Shown here: positions 47,860 to 58,468 of the stretch, one piece after another
Numbering within the stretch: the first letter of the stretch is position 1
How the letters are laid out: each line of letters opens with the position of its first letter
NCBI GenBank assembly: GCA_002189035.1
Contig: NEEC01000008.1
Location: 186,001-250,000, forward strand
Source: Utricularia gibba
Taxonomy: Eukaryota; Streptophyta; Magnoliopsida; Lamiales; Lentibulariaceae
DNA length: 64,000 nucleotides
Direction of reading: 5' to 3'
Translations under genes and position numbers: made by a program
The notes under the pieces: generated by a model
The model's database searches: none
What the model saw: the letters and a program-made list of their open reading frames with translations, nothing else
Told to the model about the DNA's origin: nothing

Positions 47860-49140
47860 CTATGAGCAAAGTTCTTGAACTGGTAAACTTTGGCTTAGGC
47901 TATTTGCCACAACGTTTGCCTTCTTGGGTTGATAATTCATTGTCAAGTCATAGTACTTAATCAGCTCGAGCCACCTACGCTGCTGGAGGTTGAGTTCCCA
48001 TTGAGTAAAGATGTACTTTAGGTTGTGGTGATCTGTATAGAGCTCGTATTGCACACCATAAAAATAATGCTGCCACGTTTTCAAAGCAAAGATCACTGCA
48101 GCCAACTCCAAGTCATAAATTGGATGAACCTATCATTTTGCACCAATACCGCCCCAAGGCCCTTACCATTAATATCCATATAAACCACATATTCTTTCCC
48201 TTACTATGGTAGCATTAGAACAAAGGCTATGGTGAGTTCCTTCTTCAACCCGGTGAAACTCTCCTAGAATTGCTTCGCCCATGCGAACGTCTTCCCTTTC
48301 CTTAATAGCTCCGTTAGTGGCTGGGCTTTCTGAGAGGACTTGATAAACCGTTTTTAATAGCCAACAAGACCCAAGATACTTCGTACATCCCCTACATTTT
48401 TAGGCGTCGGCCACTCCACCACTTCCTCCACCTTCGAGTCTTCTACCCCTTGCCACTGACCACATGTTCAAGGAAGCTAATACTCGATAAGTAAAACTCA
48501 CATTTGCTCGCATTAGCATATAGTTTCTTCTCACGAAGCCGCTCCAGCACAACATGTAGGTGTTTTTCATGGGTGTCTTCATTAGGGAGTACATTAGTAT
48601 GTCATCTATGTAGAAAACCACGAAGCTATCGAGATAAGGTTGGAAGATATTGTTCATTAAGTCCATGAAAGCTATAGGAGCATTGGTGAGACCAAAAAGT
48701 AGCACCACAAACTTAGTGTCCATATCTAGTCCCGAACGCTCCTTAGAAATGTCACCCTCTCGTATCTTCAATTGATGGTAGCCAGACCGTAAGTCAATCT
48801 TGGAGATTACTATTGCCCCCTTCAACTAATCAAATATATCATCTATCCTCAACGGCGGGTACTTGTTCTTGACCATCATGTTGTTGATCTCCCGATAGTC
48901 CACACATAATCTCAGCGTTCCCTCCTTCTTTTTGACAAATAACACAAGGGTGCCCCATGGGGATATGATGGGGCATATAAATCCCTTAACCTGAAGATCC
49001 TCTAGTTCCTCCAGTTGCGCCTTAAGTTCCTTCAAATTTGCAGGGGCCATTTGGTAGGGTTCCCACGAGATTGGTGTAGCTCCTTGTATGAGTTCTATCT
49101 CGAACTCGATCTCTCTATCTTGCATATGACCAGGCAACAC
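47860..49140 (-). pseudogene. Element B reverse transcriptase and RNase H remnant
   Basis: 49140-48826 reads [80 protein letters not shown]. After a stop at the end of the RIDDIFD block, 48825-48400 gives [20 protein letters not shown] and [10 protein letters not shown] (YIDD-like catalytic motif retained). RNase H is at 48111-47860 (ELYTDHHNLKYIFTQWELNLQQRRWLELIKYYDL). Single-base stops break the frame only every few hundred bases, so B is less decayed than A. Confidence 0.85.
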
Positions 49141-49325
49141 CTTCGGAAAGACGTCATTGTAATCCTGGATGAGGGCTCAAGCCATCTTTGCTAGTGCACC
49201 GTTAGTGTTTGGTTGGAAAACATAGACCAACAAATAACATCCTGTCTCACTCATCTGCCTTGTTATCTCACGAGACCTTATGTCTAGGTGGTACTCTCAT
49301 TTTCCAACCTTGTTGTCTTCCAGTT

Positions 49326-50448
49326 CTACCACACTTTCTGCACAACCAATCCGTGCCTTCGTAACCAATCCAATCTAAGAATGACATCCATCTCCTTAAT
49401 CTCCAGCCCTATCAACATCGTTGTAGCCTCCATGTCGCCCAGCTGAATGGTGACTCCTTGATACCATTTCTTACCCCACAATACCCCACCGCTGGGGGTC
49501 CTAGCTTTGAATTCTGCCCACAATGCCTCCCCGATCTAACCCAACCATTATGCACATCATTCTGGCACAAAGGAATGTGTAGCCCCACAATCAAACAAAG
49601 CAATAGCGTTTGTATTAAAAATTTGCACCATACCTATGATTGCTTTATCGCCACGCTTTGCTTCGCTCCGATCAAGATAGTAGACACGTCCAGTATTGCG
49701 ATTACCTTGCTGCACTCCTGATCCTGTTACCCATGTGAGGCAATTTCTCACGAGATGACCACTCTGTCCACATGCATAGCACAGTCCTACTTGACACTCT
49801 CCCGGATATTTGCAGCCACACTTAGATCATACTGGGGCAGTGTTCCATCCAGCATCCTTCCGTGGTTGTCTAACAACATCAACCTTCCTCTCCAACGTGA
49901 GCACCTGTTTGTTTCTACCCTCATCCATGGCTGCTAACTCTATCTCGACCAACAGGGCGGCCCTCAGTTGCTCACCCACCCATTGTCCCTGCAGCCATTA
50001 AATGAGACGCTCATGCAGCCATGGTACTAAGGCCCAGCAAAACTTCAGCACTAGTAGCTCCTCTCACCCTACCAGCTCAGCTAGAGCTCGAACAAGGCTC
50101 TGGTAGCAAATAGGAAAATCATAGACCGATTTGCCATTCTTTTGTCGTACCGCTTCAAACTCGGCCACCTTCTAGGTGACCACCATTGAAAGATAGCAGC
50201 GGTTCAGATACTTCTTGCAAAATTCTTTTCGGCTAAATGTCTCTCTTGCCACCCCAGTGCTTCTCCACCATCTAGTCGCATCCCCCACCCAAGAAGTTTA
50301 TGGCCACCCACCCACGTTGTTCCACAAGCGTGTTTTGGATTCCTCATGTTATGTCACAACTCCATAATCTAGGAGTCCACCTATTATGGTGTAGGTAGTG
50401 ATTTCTCTCGTCCTCCTCACATGACCTCCCTTGTGTCCTCATTGGGTG
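49326..50448 (-). pseudogene. Element B gag and protease remnant
   Basis: The gag C-terminal side is spread over frames from 50448 (RVGGHKLLGWGMRL) to the zinc knuckle CYACGQSGHLVRNC (intact CCHC, about 49735-49780). After a spacer with VYYLDRSEAKRGDKAIIGMV comes the protease site FDCGATHSFVPE (DCGA instead of the usual DSGA or DTGA) and, after another break, EMDVILRLDWLRRHG. The gag N-terminus is missing because the front of the element lies beyond element C. Confidence 0.8.
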
Positions 50449-50547
50449 TCCATGCGGGCTAAATAGATCAAACCAAAGCCACCTAGAAGACAAGCCACGT
50501 TTCTGGGTGGGGTAACGACCAAGGTTGCCTGGCACCCTTCTTGGGTC
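50449..50547 (+). repeat. 5' LTR stub of element C
   Basis: Matches the last part of the 3' LTR of C (57927-58025: CAAA.CAAAGCCACC, AGAAGA..., GTGGGGTAACGACCA, CTTCTTGGGTC). Everything upstream in the LTR is missing and element B sequence abuts at 50448, so a deletion removed about 1.1 kb of LTR and a little of B. Confidence 0.8.
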
Positions 50548-50639
50548 AATAAGAACCGAACACACGATTGGGTTACCAAGGTAAGTGCGATGATGCTAAC
50601 GAGTTAAGTCATGTGATAGGCATTTGGGGATGGCGCAAG

Positions 50640-51860
50640 TAATAAGAATTGAACACCATCAATGGACAAGGAGGAGCAGAATTCAGTTGTAGGGAACATG
50701 GAGATTCCACCTGATGGGATGGAGCAACTGGTAGCAGTTATCATCGTTGGAGTGGGTGCGTGCACGTACACCCAATGTGGATCAAGGGAAGTCTTATGAG
50801 GAAGAAGAGAGAAGCCACTATATGCGTCTTGAGAAGGGACGCATGGTTAACGACATTCGGTGGAGGGACCCCTTATGAGGCAGACTTCTAGATTATGGAG
50901 CTAGAACAGAACATGTGGATCCATAATACCCCAAGGGAACTACGTGGGTGAATTGATGCTGACTTCTTGGTGGGCGATGCTACAAGATGGCGGAGGAGCC
51001 TTGGGGTTTCTAACGAGTTCGTGAACTGAGAGGATTTCCGCAAGAAATTTCTCAATCGCTACTACCCCACAGTGTTGATCACTCAAAAGGTAATCGAGTG
51101 TGAGGCTATTCAGCAGCGAAGTGGTGAGATAGTGTACAACTTCCACACTCGCTATTAGCGTCTGGCATGGGTGGTGCCTGGATTGGTAGGGGGAGAGCAA
51201 TTGATGGTGCTGAAGTTTCGACAAGCTCTGATGCCCCGACTTCATGAGAGACTCATATCGGTGGCAGTAAAGACAATGGGTGAACTATTGAGGTTAGCCT
51301 TGTGGAAACTTAGTTGGCAGCATTGGATGAGGGTCAAAACAAGCACATGAGCATTGATGATAGGAAGGTCGAAGTTGTGAACCAACCAAGGAAGGAAGGG
51401 GATGGAACTCCAATCCGACATGTGTGAAGTGTGGAAGGAAACACATAGGGGAGTGCTATGCAAGGAAATGCTACGCGTGTGGGCAGGGTGGACACCTTGC
51501 AAGGAATTGGCCCACACACGCAATGGAACCAGCAGTGCAGCAAGGCAACCGTGACAGTGGTTGTGTCTACTACTTGGGCCGCATTGAGGCAGAGCGCGAC
51601 GATAAGACCGTCATAGGTACAACCAAACTCTTTAATATTGAAGTTATCACCTTATTTGATTGTGGAGCTACACACTCATTTATATTGGAGCAATGTGCAG
51701 AATGATTGAGTTTGGTGGGAACCCAGGCGGAGAGGTTTTGAGAGGTAAACGACGGTATCCGAATGTCAGTATTCAGATAGGGGATATGGAAGCAACAACA
51801 GCGCTAATAGGGCTCAAGATAAAAGAGATAGACGTCATCTTGGAGCTGGATTGGCTACAG
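50640..51860 (+). pseudogene. Element C gag and protease remnant
   Basis: Gag-like sequence in mixed frames reaches a zinc region at 51424-51520: CGRKHIGEC and then CYACGQGGHLARNW. The final cysteine of the CCHC knuckle is tryptophan here (the sibling element B keeps C). The protease active site is FDCGATHSFI at about 51655, then GDMEATTALIGLKIKEIDVI and LELDWLQKYKV. Stops separate the frames. Confidence 0.8.
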
Positions 51861-53491
51861 AAGTACAAGGTACGGATGAGCTGTGCAGGTAGAACTGTGG
51901 AACATGAAGATGAGAGAGGACACAGATGGGAATATCATCCAAACAGGGGCATTCGGGAAATGGTGAAACAAGAGGACGAAGTGGGATTCTACCTAATAGA
52001 ATATATCCCACAAATGGGCAGCAAAGGGATATTGGTGGAGAGGGCGAAGGCCCTCATCCAGGAGTATGGCGATGTTTTTTCGGAAGAGCTACCGGGTCAC
52101 ATGTCTAACTGGGAGATTGAGTTTGAGATCGACTTAGTATCGAGGGCTGGACCAATCTCATGAGCACCTACCAAATGGCACCAGCAGAGATGAAGGAACT
52201 CATGGCACAACTGGAGGACCTTCAAGTGAAAGGATTTATATGCCCCAACACATCATCATGGGGTGCCCCGGTGTTGTTCGCGAAGGAGGGGACACTGAGA
52301 TTATGTGTGGATTATTGGGAGATCAACAAGGTAACAATTAAGAACAAGTATCCACTACAAAGAATCGATGATCTCTTCGAGCAGCTGAAGGGGTGACGGT
52401 ATTCTCCAAGATTGACTTGCGATCTAGTTATCATCAGTTGAAGATACGAGAGGGCGACATTTCTAAGACGGCGTTCCAGACAAGATATGGACACTTTGAG
52501 TTCGTGGTGCTACCTTTTGGCTTCATCAATACCTCGGCAGCTTTCATGGACTTGATGAACAGGGTCTTCCAACCTCATCTCGATAGTTTTGTGGTTGTCT
52601 TTATAGATGACATACTGGTATACTTCCTAGATGAAGACACCAATGATGCATCTATAAGTTGTGTTGTAGCAACTCCGTGAGAAGAAACTATATGCTAAGG
52701 CGAGCAAATGTGAGATTTATTTATCGAGTATTAGCTTCCTTGGACATATTATCAGTGGCAAGGGGGTCAAGGTGGACCTAATGAAGGTGGAGGCGGTGGT
52801 GGCATGGCTGACGCCTAAGATTGTTGGGGATCTACGGAGTTTCTTGGGTCATGCAGGCAACTACAGATGGCTTATCAAGTCTTTCTCTCAGAAAGCCCAG
52901 CCAATGATGGAGCTATTACGAAAAGAGAAGATGTTTACATAGACAGATCAGTGCCAGGAGAGCTTCACAGGGTTGAAGAAAGCCAAGCCAATGAAGGAGT
53001 ATGTGATCTATATGGATGCTAATGGTAAAGGCCTTGGGGTGGTATTGATGCAGGATGACAGCGCCATCGCTTTTGCCTCTAGACAATTAAAGGATCACGA
53101 GAGGAATTACCCAGTACATGACTTGAGGTTGGCTGCAATTATCTTTGCTTTGAAGGCATGTCGGCATTACTTTTATGGCGTGCAGTACGAGCTTCATACG
53201 GATCACCACATCCTAAAGTACATCTTCACTCACCGGGAACTCAATCTTTGGAAACATAGGTGGTTCGAGCTGATTAAGGATTATGATTTGACGGTGAATT
53301 ATCATCCTGGGAAGGCGAATGTTGTGACAGATGGTCTAAGTCGAAGTGTTCCAATTCAAGAATTGTGCTCAGTGATGGAACGCATGGGGATAGAGGTTGT
53401 ATCAAAGAGGATGTTGACCACGATCATCCATGCGATGCCCAACTTACTAGGTGAGATCAAGATGGCCCAGGGTGAGGATAGCGGATGCTAG
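51861..53491 (+). pseudogene. Element C reverse transcriptase and RNase H remnant
   Basis: 51960-52160 contains the pre-RT block (YGDVFSEELPGHMSNWEIEF). 52160-52396 reads [57 protein letters not shown]. After one stop, 52393-52680 reads [39 protein letters not shown] and [11 protein letters not shown] (FIDD in place of YIDD). RNase H is open at 52973-53491 (VIYMDANGKGLGVVLMQDD, FASRQLKDHERNYPVHDLRL, ELHTDHHILKYIFTHRELNL). Only a few stops and shifts interrupt it. Confidence 0.86.
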
Positions 53492-53500
53492 ATACAAGAC

Positions 53501-54320
53501 ATGGCATGCGAAGGGCGAGCTCCCTTTGCTATCAGGACACATGGGACAATCATGGCGCATGGGAGAGTATGGGTACCTGATCTAGGGACGTTGCGGGAGC
53601 ATATTTTGAGGGAGGCACATGAATCGGGATACACCATGCACCCCGGGAACACCACGATGTATCATGACCTTAAGAGAAGCTTCTAGTGGTTAGGGATGAA
53701 GCGGAGTATTGCCTCATTCGTGGGCAAGTGTCAGGACTGCCAGCGCACCAAGGCAGAACACTAAAGGCCAGGCGGGTTGCTACAGCCCCTGAGTATTCCT
53801 GAGTGGAAGTGGGAGATGTTCACCATGGATTTCGTGACAAGGTTGTCTCGGACCTACATGGGGAAGGATGAGATCTGGGTGGTGGTGGATCACCTCATGA
53901 ATAGTGCTCACATTCTGCCAATTCATTCCAAGTGGGGCATTAGCCGTCTCACTTGAGAGTACATGGCGGAGATAGTATGATTGCACGGGGTACTAGTGAG
54001 CATCGTTTTTTACCACAATATCAAGTTCACCTCTAGGTTGTGGCAAGCAATCCAGGAAGCATTGGGCCACAAGCTTAACATGAGCACTGCAATGCACCCC
54101 TAGACGGATGGACAATCTGAACAGAGGATCCAAATAGTAGAGGATCTATTGCGGGCTTGCGCCTTGAAGTTTCAAGGAAATTGCGACAAGCACATCTACT
54201 TGGTGGATTTTGCGTACAACAAGCTTGGGGATGTCTTTGTACAAAGTCTTGTATGGGAGGAAATATAGGACCCCTCTACATTGGGACGATGTGGGGGAAC
54301 AAGCACTATTGGTAGAGGAC
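53501..54320 (+). pseudogene. Element C integrase remnant
   Basis: HHCC region: HPGNTTMYHDLKRSF, stop, WLGMKRSIASF, CQDCQRTKAEH. Catalytic core: WKWEMFTMDFVTRL, VVVDHLMNSAHILPIH, and FTSRLWQAIQEALGHKLNMS with AMHP.TDGQSEQ. At least six stops are in frame. It is interrupted at 54320 by the insertion 54321-54867 inside the segment that precedes the VQDAELK block. Confidence 0.84.
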
Positions 54321-54867
54321 TAGACCTGGGAATGGGTACGAGTTACTCGCACTCATGAAAAACAAGTACGAGTTGAGTCGGTGATTTTCAACTCGGCGAG
54401 TTACTCGGGTAACTTGTAAAAAATGAATGATTTGTAGTCCAGATTATTTATTTCTTAATTTAGATTTTATATCTTTTTTATTTAATATTAATAATTTGAT
54501 ACTAATTAATTTCACTTATATTATATACCGTTAGTCTCGAATATCGTAGAGGAGGAAAAACTTTATTATATTTTTTGAAATTGAATATTTAATGATTAAA
54601 TATATCATATACAAATAAAAACATTCCTATATAAGAAAAAAAGTAATTGAAAAATAAAATAATTATTTATAAAAATAAGATAAAATATGAGTTGATGAGT
54701 GCATACTCGGGTCAACTCGATGAGTCGACATGTACTGAGTCAACTGGGGTACAATACGAGTTGGGGATCAAAACCCGTTAATCCATCGACTCGTGAACTT
54801 GTAATAGAGCCATGACTCGACGAGCCCGAATCGTTATTTGGCAAGTTGCGACCCGTGCTCAAGTCTA
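54321..54867. mobile_element. hAT-like non-autonomous insertion in element C
   Basis: 547 bp, AT-rich in the middle, interrupts the integrase reading: the block before it ends ALLVED and after it SIQDAELKVR resumes. It starts TAGACCTGGGAATGGGTACG, and its other end inverted reads TAGACTTGAGCACGGGTCGC, an imperfect terminal inverted repeat of the style of plant hAT relatives. Repeated GAGTTACTCG / CGAGT..GAGTCG words fill both sub-terminal regions. No clear 8-bp target duplication was found, so the class is uncertain. No coding capacity. Confidence 0.55.
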
Positions 54868-55400
54868 TCCAGGATGCAGAACTAAAGGTAAGGGTGATCA
54901 AGGAGAGACTTAAGGTTGTACAGGACAGACAGAAGAGTTGGACAGACATCAAGCGGAGACCGATGGACTTTGAGGTGGGAGACAGGGTCTACCTACAACT
55001 ATCACCTCAGCGAGGACTCACAAGGAGCACGAAGTTTGGAAAGATAGGACCCCGATTCATTGGACCATATACGATAACAGAACGCATTGGGAAGTTGACA
55101 TACAAGTTGGCCTTACCGAAAGGGTTGTCATGGATGCATGATGTTTTCATGTATCGTAGTTGAGGAAGCAGATACCAGACGCAGGGCGTGAGATACAGGG
55201 GGATGAGTTTGGGATTGCAGACAACCTCACCTATCAGGTACGCCCGTTACGTATTTTAGGCAGAAAGGTGACTATTTTGAGAGGGAGGCTAATTGTGTGG
55301 TTGAAGATTCCCTAGGCGAACCTTGGTCCTAAAGATGCAGCATGGGAGACATAAGTCTAGATGAGGCTACAGCACCCTAAGTTGTTTACAGGTAAGGTTT
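54868..55400 (+). pseudogene. Element C integrase C-terminus and chromo-like region
   Basis: 54876-55163 reads SIQDAELKVRVIKERLKVVQ, SWTDIKRRPMDFEVGDRVYL, QRGLTRSTKFGKIGPRFIGP, RIGKLTYKLALPKGLSWMHD. After a stop, 55163-55380 reads DNLTYQVRPLRILGRKVTIL, RGRLIVWLKIP, GPKDAAWET, HPKLF, which resembles a degenerate chromodomain as found at the end of chromovirus integrases. One stop lies in the chromo part. Confidence 0.8.
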
Positions 55401-55412
55401 CGGGACAAAACC

Positions 55413-55434
55413 GAGGGGGGGGGGGAGGCGAGAA
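55413..55434 (+). other. Polypurine tract of element C
   Basis: GAG followed by twelve or so G and AGGCGAGAA, immediately before the 3' LTR TG. Confidence 0.75.
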
Positions 55435-58030
55435 TGTCATAACCCAGGTAGGAGAATGTTGCATTTCGATGATGATATAGTATGCAGAGAGGCTAAGGGG
55501 ACGAGCGTGGAGGGGCTACGAGGAACCCCTCTACTTGGCTATCCGTGTGCAAGGAATCGATTGGATCCGAACACAGCGTGCAACTCTTGATGGAGGAATA
55601 CTGAGTTCTCAAGTGAACCTTGAGGGTGCTTGTGGGAGAGACCCGCTTGAGTGGATTGGACTCTATGCAATTGAGCAAGCATGCGTGCCTAAAGTATGGT
55701 GAGTGACGCGTAGGACGCTGGGCGGAGTGTGGTCACGAGCCCAAGTGTTGGATGAGACATGCTTGGCAAGGATTGGCCCAATGGGGTGTTGGAGAAGGGC
55801 CCAAGGGCCTAAGAAGGGTAAGAGGGCCGACTTTTCACGTACTAATGACATACATTTTTCCTGAAATTTATAATACAAAACAGTTATATTTTATTATGGT
55901 TTAAGTTAGATAAATGTGGTTTTTCATGTTTATATGTGTTTAAGTTAATTTTGTGTGTTTATGTTAAAAAGTGAACTAAATCATTTGATTTAGTCCACCA
56001 CCTTTATTACTAATGTTTGACTAAGTTCAGTAGGGAGATCAGCAGAAAAAATCAGAATTACAAACGTATGGAACAAGTGAAAAAGGGCGCAATATCCGAA
56101 GAGAGACAAAGAGCACTATTCTGCCGCCACTTGTAGTCTGCAAGTTCAGGCCAGGAACAGTGCTGGGTGTCATGAACAGTGCAATGGAGTAAAGGAGGGG
56201 AGATATTTTTCGAAAGAGGGATAGAGCGGGAACAACAACGAGGAGAGCGCAGAACGCACACAAGGTGGCTTCTCCCCCAACACAAAAAATACCAACGAGA
56301 AGAGGAGAAGGAGGCCTTCATCGTCAAGAGCAGCACCAGAGCCTAGTCCAGTGCTACTGTTCCGGGACGTGAACAACAACAACCGGGCGACACAACAATC
56401 TTTATTTCCTTTCCGTTTTCTGAACATTTAGAGTTTTTGTACCTAATTTGCTTACAATGTTTCTATCATTTTCGCTATATTATCTTAATGAAATCATGTT
56501 TTATTTTCCAAGTATGGGTAGTTAAAGCCTTAGGGATGCCATAAGTTGAAGTATGGTGGTATGTGCTTAGGGTTAATAATGAAATTTATGTTTGTTCCTT
56601 AGCTCTTGTTTCTGTCAATCCATGGGTAATGGAGTGGAACAAGTAGTTTCACAACTAAGATGCTTGGTTGAGAGGTAGACCAACAAATCAAAACGGGAGC
56701 AGTAGGTGTTAGTCCGGGGTAGAACTAGTAGAACCGGGTAGACCTAATTGCAATGTTGGTTATGATATTGGGGACTAGCTTAGTCGAAAATATGATGAAT
56801 GACGTGAGTAGACTTAGGTTATTTGAAGTTGTGAGTGTATGAACATGGTAAATTAAATTAGACACCTTAGCATCACACTACCTACAGACCCTTAAGACAT
56901 CTTCAAGTTATTTTGAGTTAAAACCAGTACTTATTACCTTTCACATTGAAACATGATTCCATTTACTGAACTTACTTACCACTGCTAGTCCGAGCTTAGA
57001 TTAAGACTTACCGTTACTTTAAATTCTGCATCTGCTGAAATACATGACAAGCACAAACTCCTTGTGATCGACCCCGAAATCCACTATACAAGTTTTCTAA
57101 ATTTGTATTTTGTGTAGATTAGGGCTTATAAATTTATTTGATACGGATTTCTATTTTTATTGCAACGATATTATGAATTTCTGTTTATCAGAACCCGTAA
57201 AGTGAAGGGTTGGAAGAGGAAAGAGCTCAGAAGCCCAACATTCAAGGGTGATATATCAGAGAAGGATCGCCATCATGCCAAGATACGGAAGGAGAATGCC
57301 GCGTTTTGGTAGAAGGGCAAGGAGCTACACGAAGGTAAGGGACAACATGAGCAGGAGTGTACGAATAAGGGCCCAAGGGCCGTAAGATGATGAGCTCAAA
57401 GGGGCGAGGTCGGACCCTTGGCCGAGGTATCTCCGACGGCAACCCAACGTGAGTTTGAGGGTAGATCTCGTCATGAGCTCCAAAGGAAGCGGGGTTGGGA
57501 TGGATCACTGTGGTTGGGATCCCTCTTGATGGTAACATGATGTGCCATCACGGGATGCATGCCCCCTTGTGACTGACGGGTCCTTAGGATATATGTGTTT
57601 ATGCTCTTATGATGATATGTGCTGATGTTGCGCTTATGATGATATATGTCATGCTTATAATGATGTGTTTATCGTGAGTAATGTGGTCTACCCTACGCAT
57701 ATGTTGATCTCCTTATGAACTTATATGTAGGTGAAAGTTCTAGTCGTGCGAAGGCTGGTGGAGAGGTGGAAAGGCTGGCAAAGTGAACCCAGAGGACCGG
57801 GGGGACTGAGGAATAGAAAGCTATTAAATTGTCTCATGTTTTCCTTCTGCTTGATGTGGTTTTCATGGATTGTGTTGAACGGTTTTCTCGTATTTATGAA
57901 TAAGATATTCCCTAGAAATCTTGTATCCATGCTGGTTAAACGGATCAAATCAAAGCCACCCAGAAGATAGGTCACGTTTCTAGGTGGGGTAACGACCAGG
58001 GCTGCCTAGCCCCCTTCTTGGGTCGTTACA
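55435..58030 (+). repeat. 3' LTR of element C, split by a solo LTR
   Basis: Starts TGTCATAACCCAGGTAGG and ends TCGTTACA at 58030. Total 2596 bp, of which 1348 bp (55843-57190) is an inserted solo LTR, leaving about 1248 bp, in line with B's 1283 bp. Both halves align with B's 3' LTR: 55435-55842 with the part just inside the PPT, and 57191-58030 with the remainder. Confidence 0.83.
55843..57190 (+). repeat. Solo LTR (element-A lineage) in element C
   Basis: 1348 bp, starts TAATGACATACATTTTTCC (the canonical TG is changed to TA) and ends GTTTATCA. It is the same LTR type as 45200-46617, with shared blocks such as TTTATAATAC..AA.AGTTATATTTTATTATGGTTTA. The flanking 5-mers CGTAC and GAACC do not match, so the duplication is eroded or the ends are slightly misplaced. 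The insertion point is confirmed by the uninterrupted LTR of element B, where the two flanks are joined. Confidence 0.8.
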
Positions 58031-58250
58031 CACTACAGCCATTGGCTGTTGCCAATTGTTCCATTCCACTAGGTGGGGTCTCCGCATTCCTCGTATTCAA
58101 GTGCTGCTCCTCCTTGTCCAATGATGGTGCTCAACTCTCATTGTTTGCACCATCAGCAGGTGCCTATCATGTGACTTAACACATCAGCATAATCATACTT
58201 AACTTGGTGTCCCGGTCGTGTGGCGGAGGACTGAAGGATGGTAGGATGAA

Positions 58251-58266
58251 CCTGGCTTTGATACCA
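58251..58266 (-). other. Primer-binding site of element B
   Basis: Minus strand reads TGGTATCAAAGCCAGG, three bases after the LTR end TCGTTACA. This is the sequence complementary to the 3' end of initiator tRNA-Met used by many plant LTR elements (one change from TGGTATCAGAGCC). Confidence 0.85.
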
Positions 58267-58269
58267 AAA

Positions 58270-58468
58270 TGTAACGAGCTAAGAAGAGGGCCTGGCAGCC
58301 ATGGTCGTTACCCCACCCAAGAATGTGATTGGTCTTTTGGGTGGGTTTGGTTTGATATGTTTAACCCGCATGGACACAATATTACTGGAAAATATCTTAT
58401 TAATAAATACAAGAAAACCATTTAACATAATCCATGAAAACCACACCAAACAAAAGGAAAACACGAGT
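58270..58468 (-). repeat. 5' LTR stub of element B
   Basis: The last ~200 bp of the LTR in minus orientation: it matches 43882-44080 (GGCAGTCATGGTCATTACCCC vs GGCAGCCATGGTCGTTACCCC and so on) and ends in the same TCGTTACA. Upstream LTR sequence is missing beyond 58468. Confidence 0.82.

Larger units (their letters stand above)
50449..58030 (+). mobile_element. Chromovirus-type gypsy element C, nested in B
   Basis: Plus-strand Ty3/gypsy element about 7.6 kb long. A 5' LTR stub 50449-50547 holds only the last ~100 bp of the LTR. Gag, protease, RT, RNase H, integrase and chromo-like remnants follow in order (50640-55380), then the PPT at 55413-55434 and the 3' LTR 55435-58030. The leader does not contain the TGGTATCA primer-binding sequence seen in B, so it is lost or mutated. 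Two later insertions split it: a 547-bp hAT-like element (54321-54867) and a solo LTR (55843-57190). C is related to B but clearly diverged from it. Confidence 0.82.
43882..58468 (-). mobile_element. Chromovirus-type gypsy element B, split by element C
   Basis: Minus-strand Ty3/gypsy element. Its 3' LTR is 43882-45164, its PPT is at about 45165-45190, and its coding remnants run 46640-50448. Its missing front end lies on the far side of element C: leader 58031-58250, PBS 58251-58266 and an LTR stub 58270-58468. The two halves align end to end with the matching internal stretch of C (about 50580-50830), which shows that C inserted into B. A solo LTR of another family sits in B at 45200-46617. 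Coding regions are riddled with stops. B's 5' LTR is truncated, so its own target duplication cannot be checked. Confidence 0.82.

Noticed and set aside
43882-58468. B and C as one giant palindrome or recent inverted duplication
   Set aside because: They are head to head and related, but differ in many substitutions, in the zinc knuckle and in different insertions, so two separate copies of related elements are more likely.
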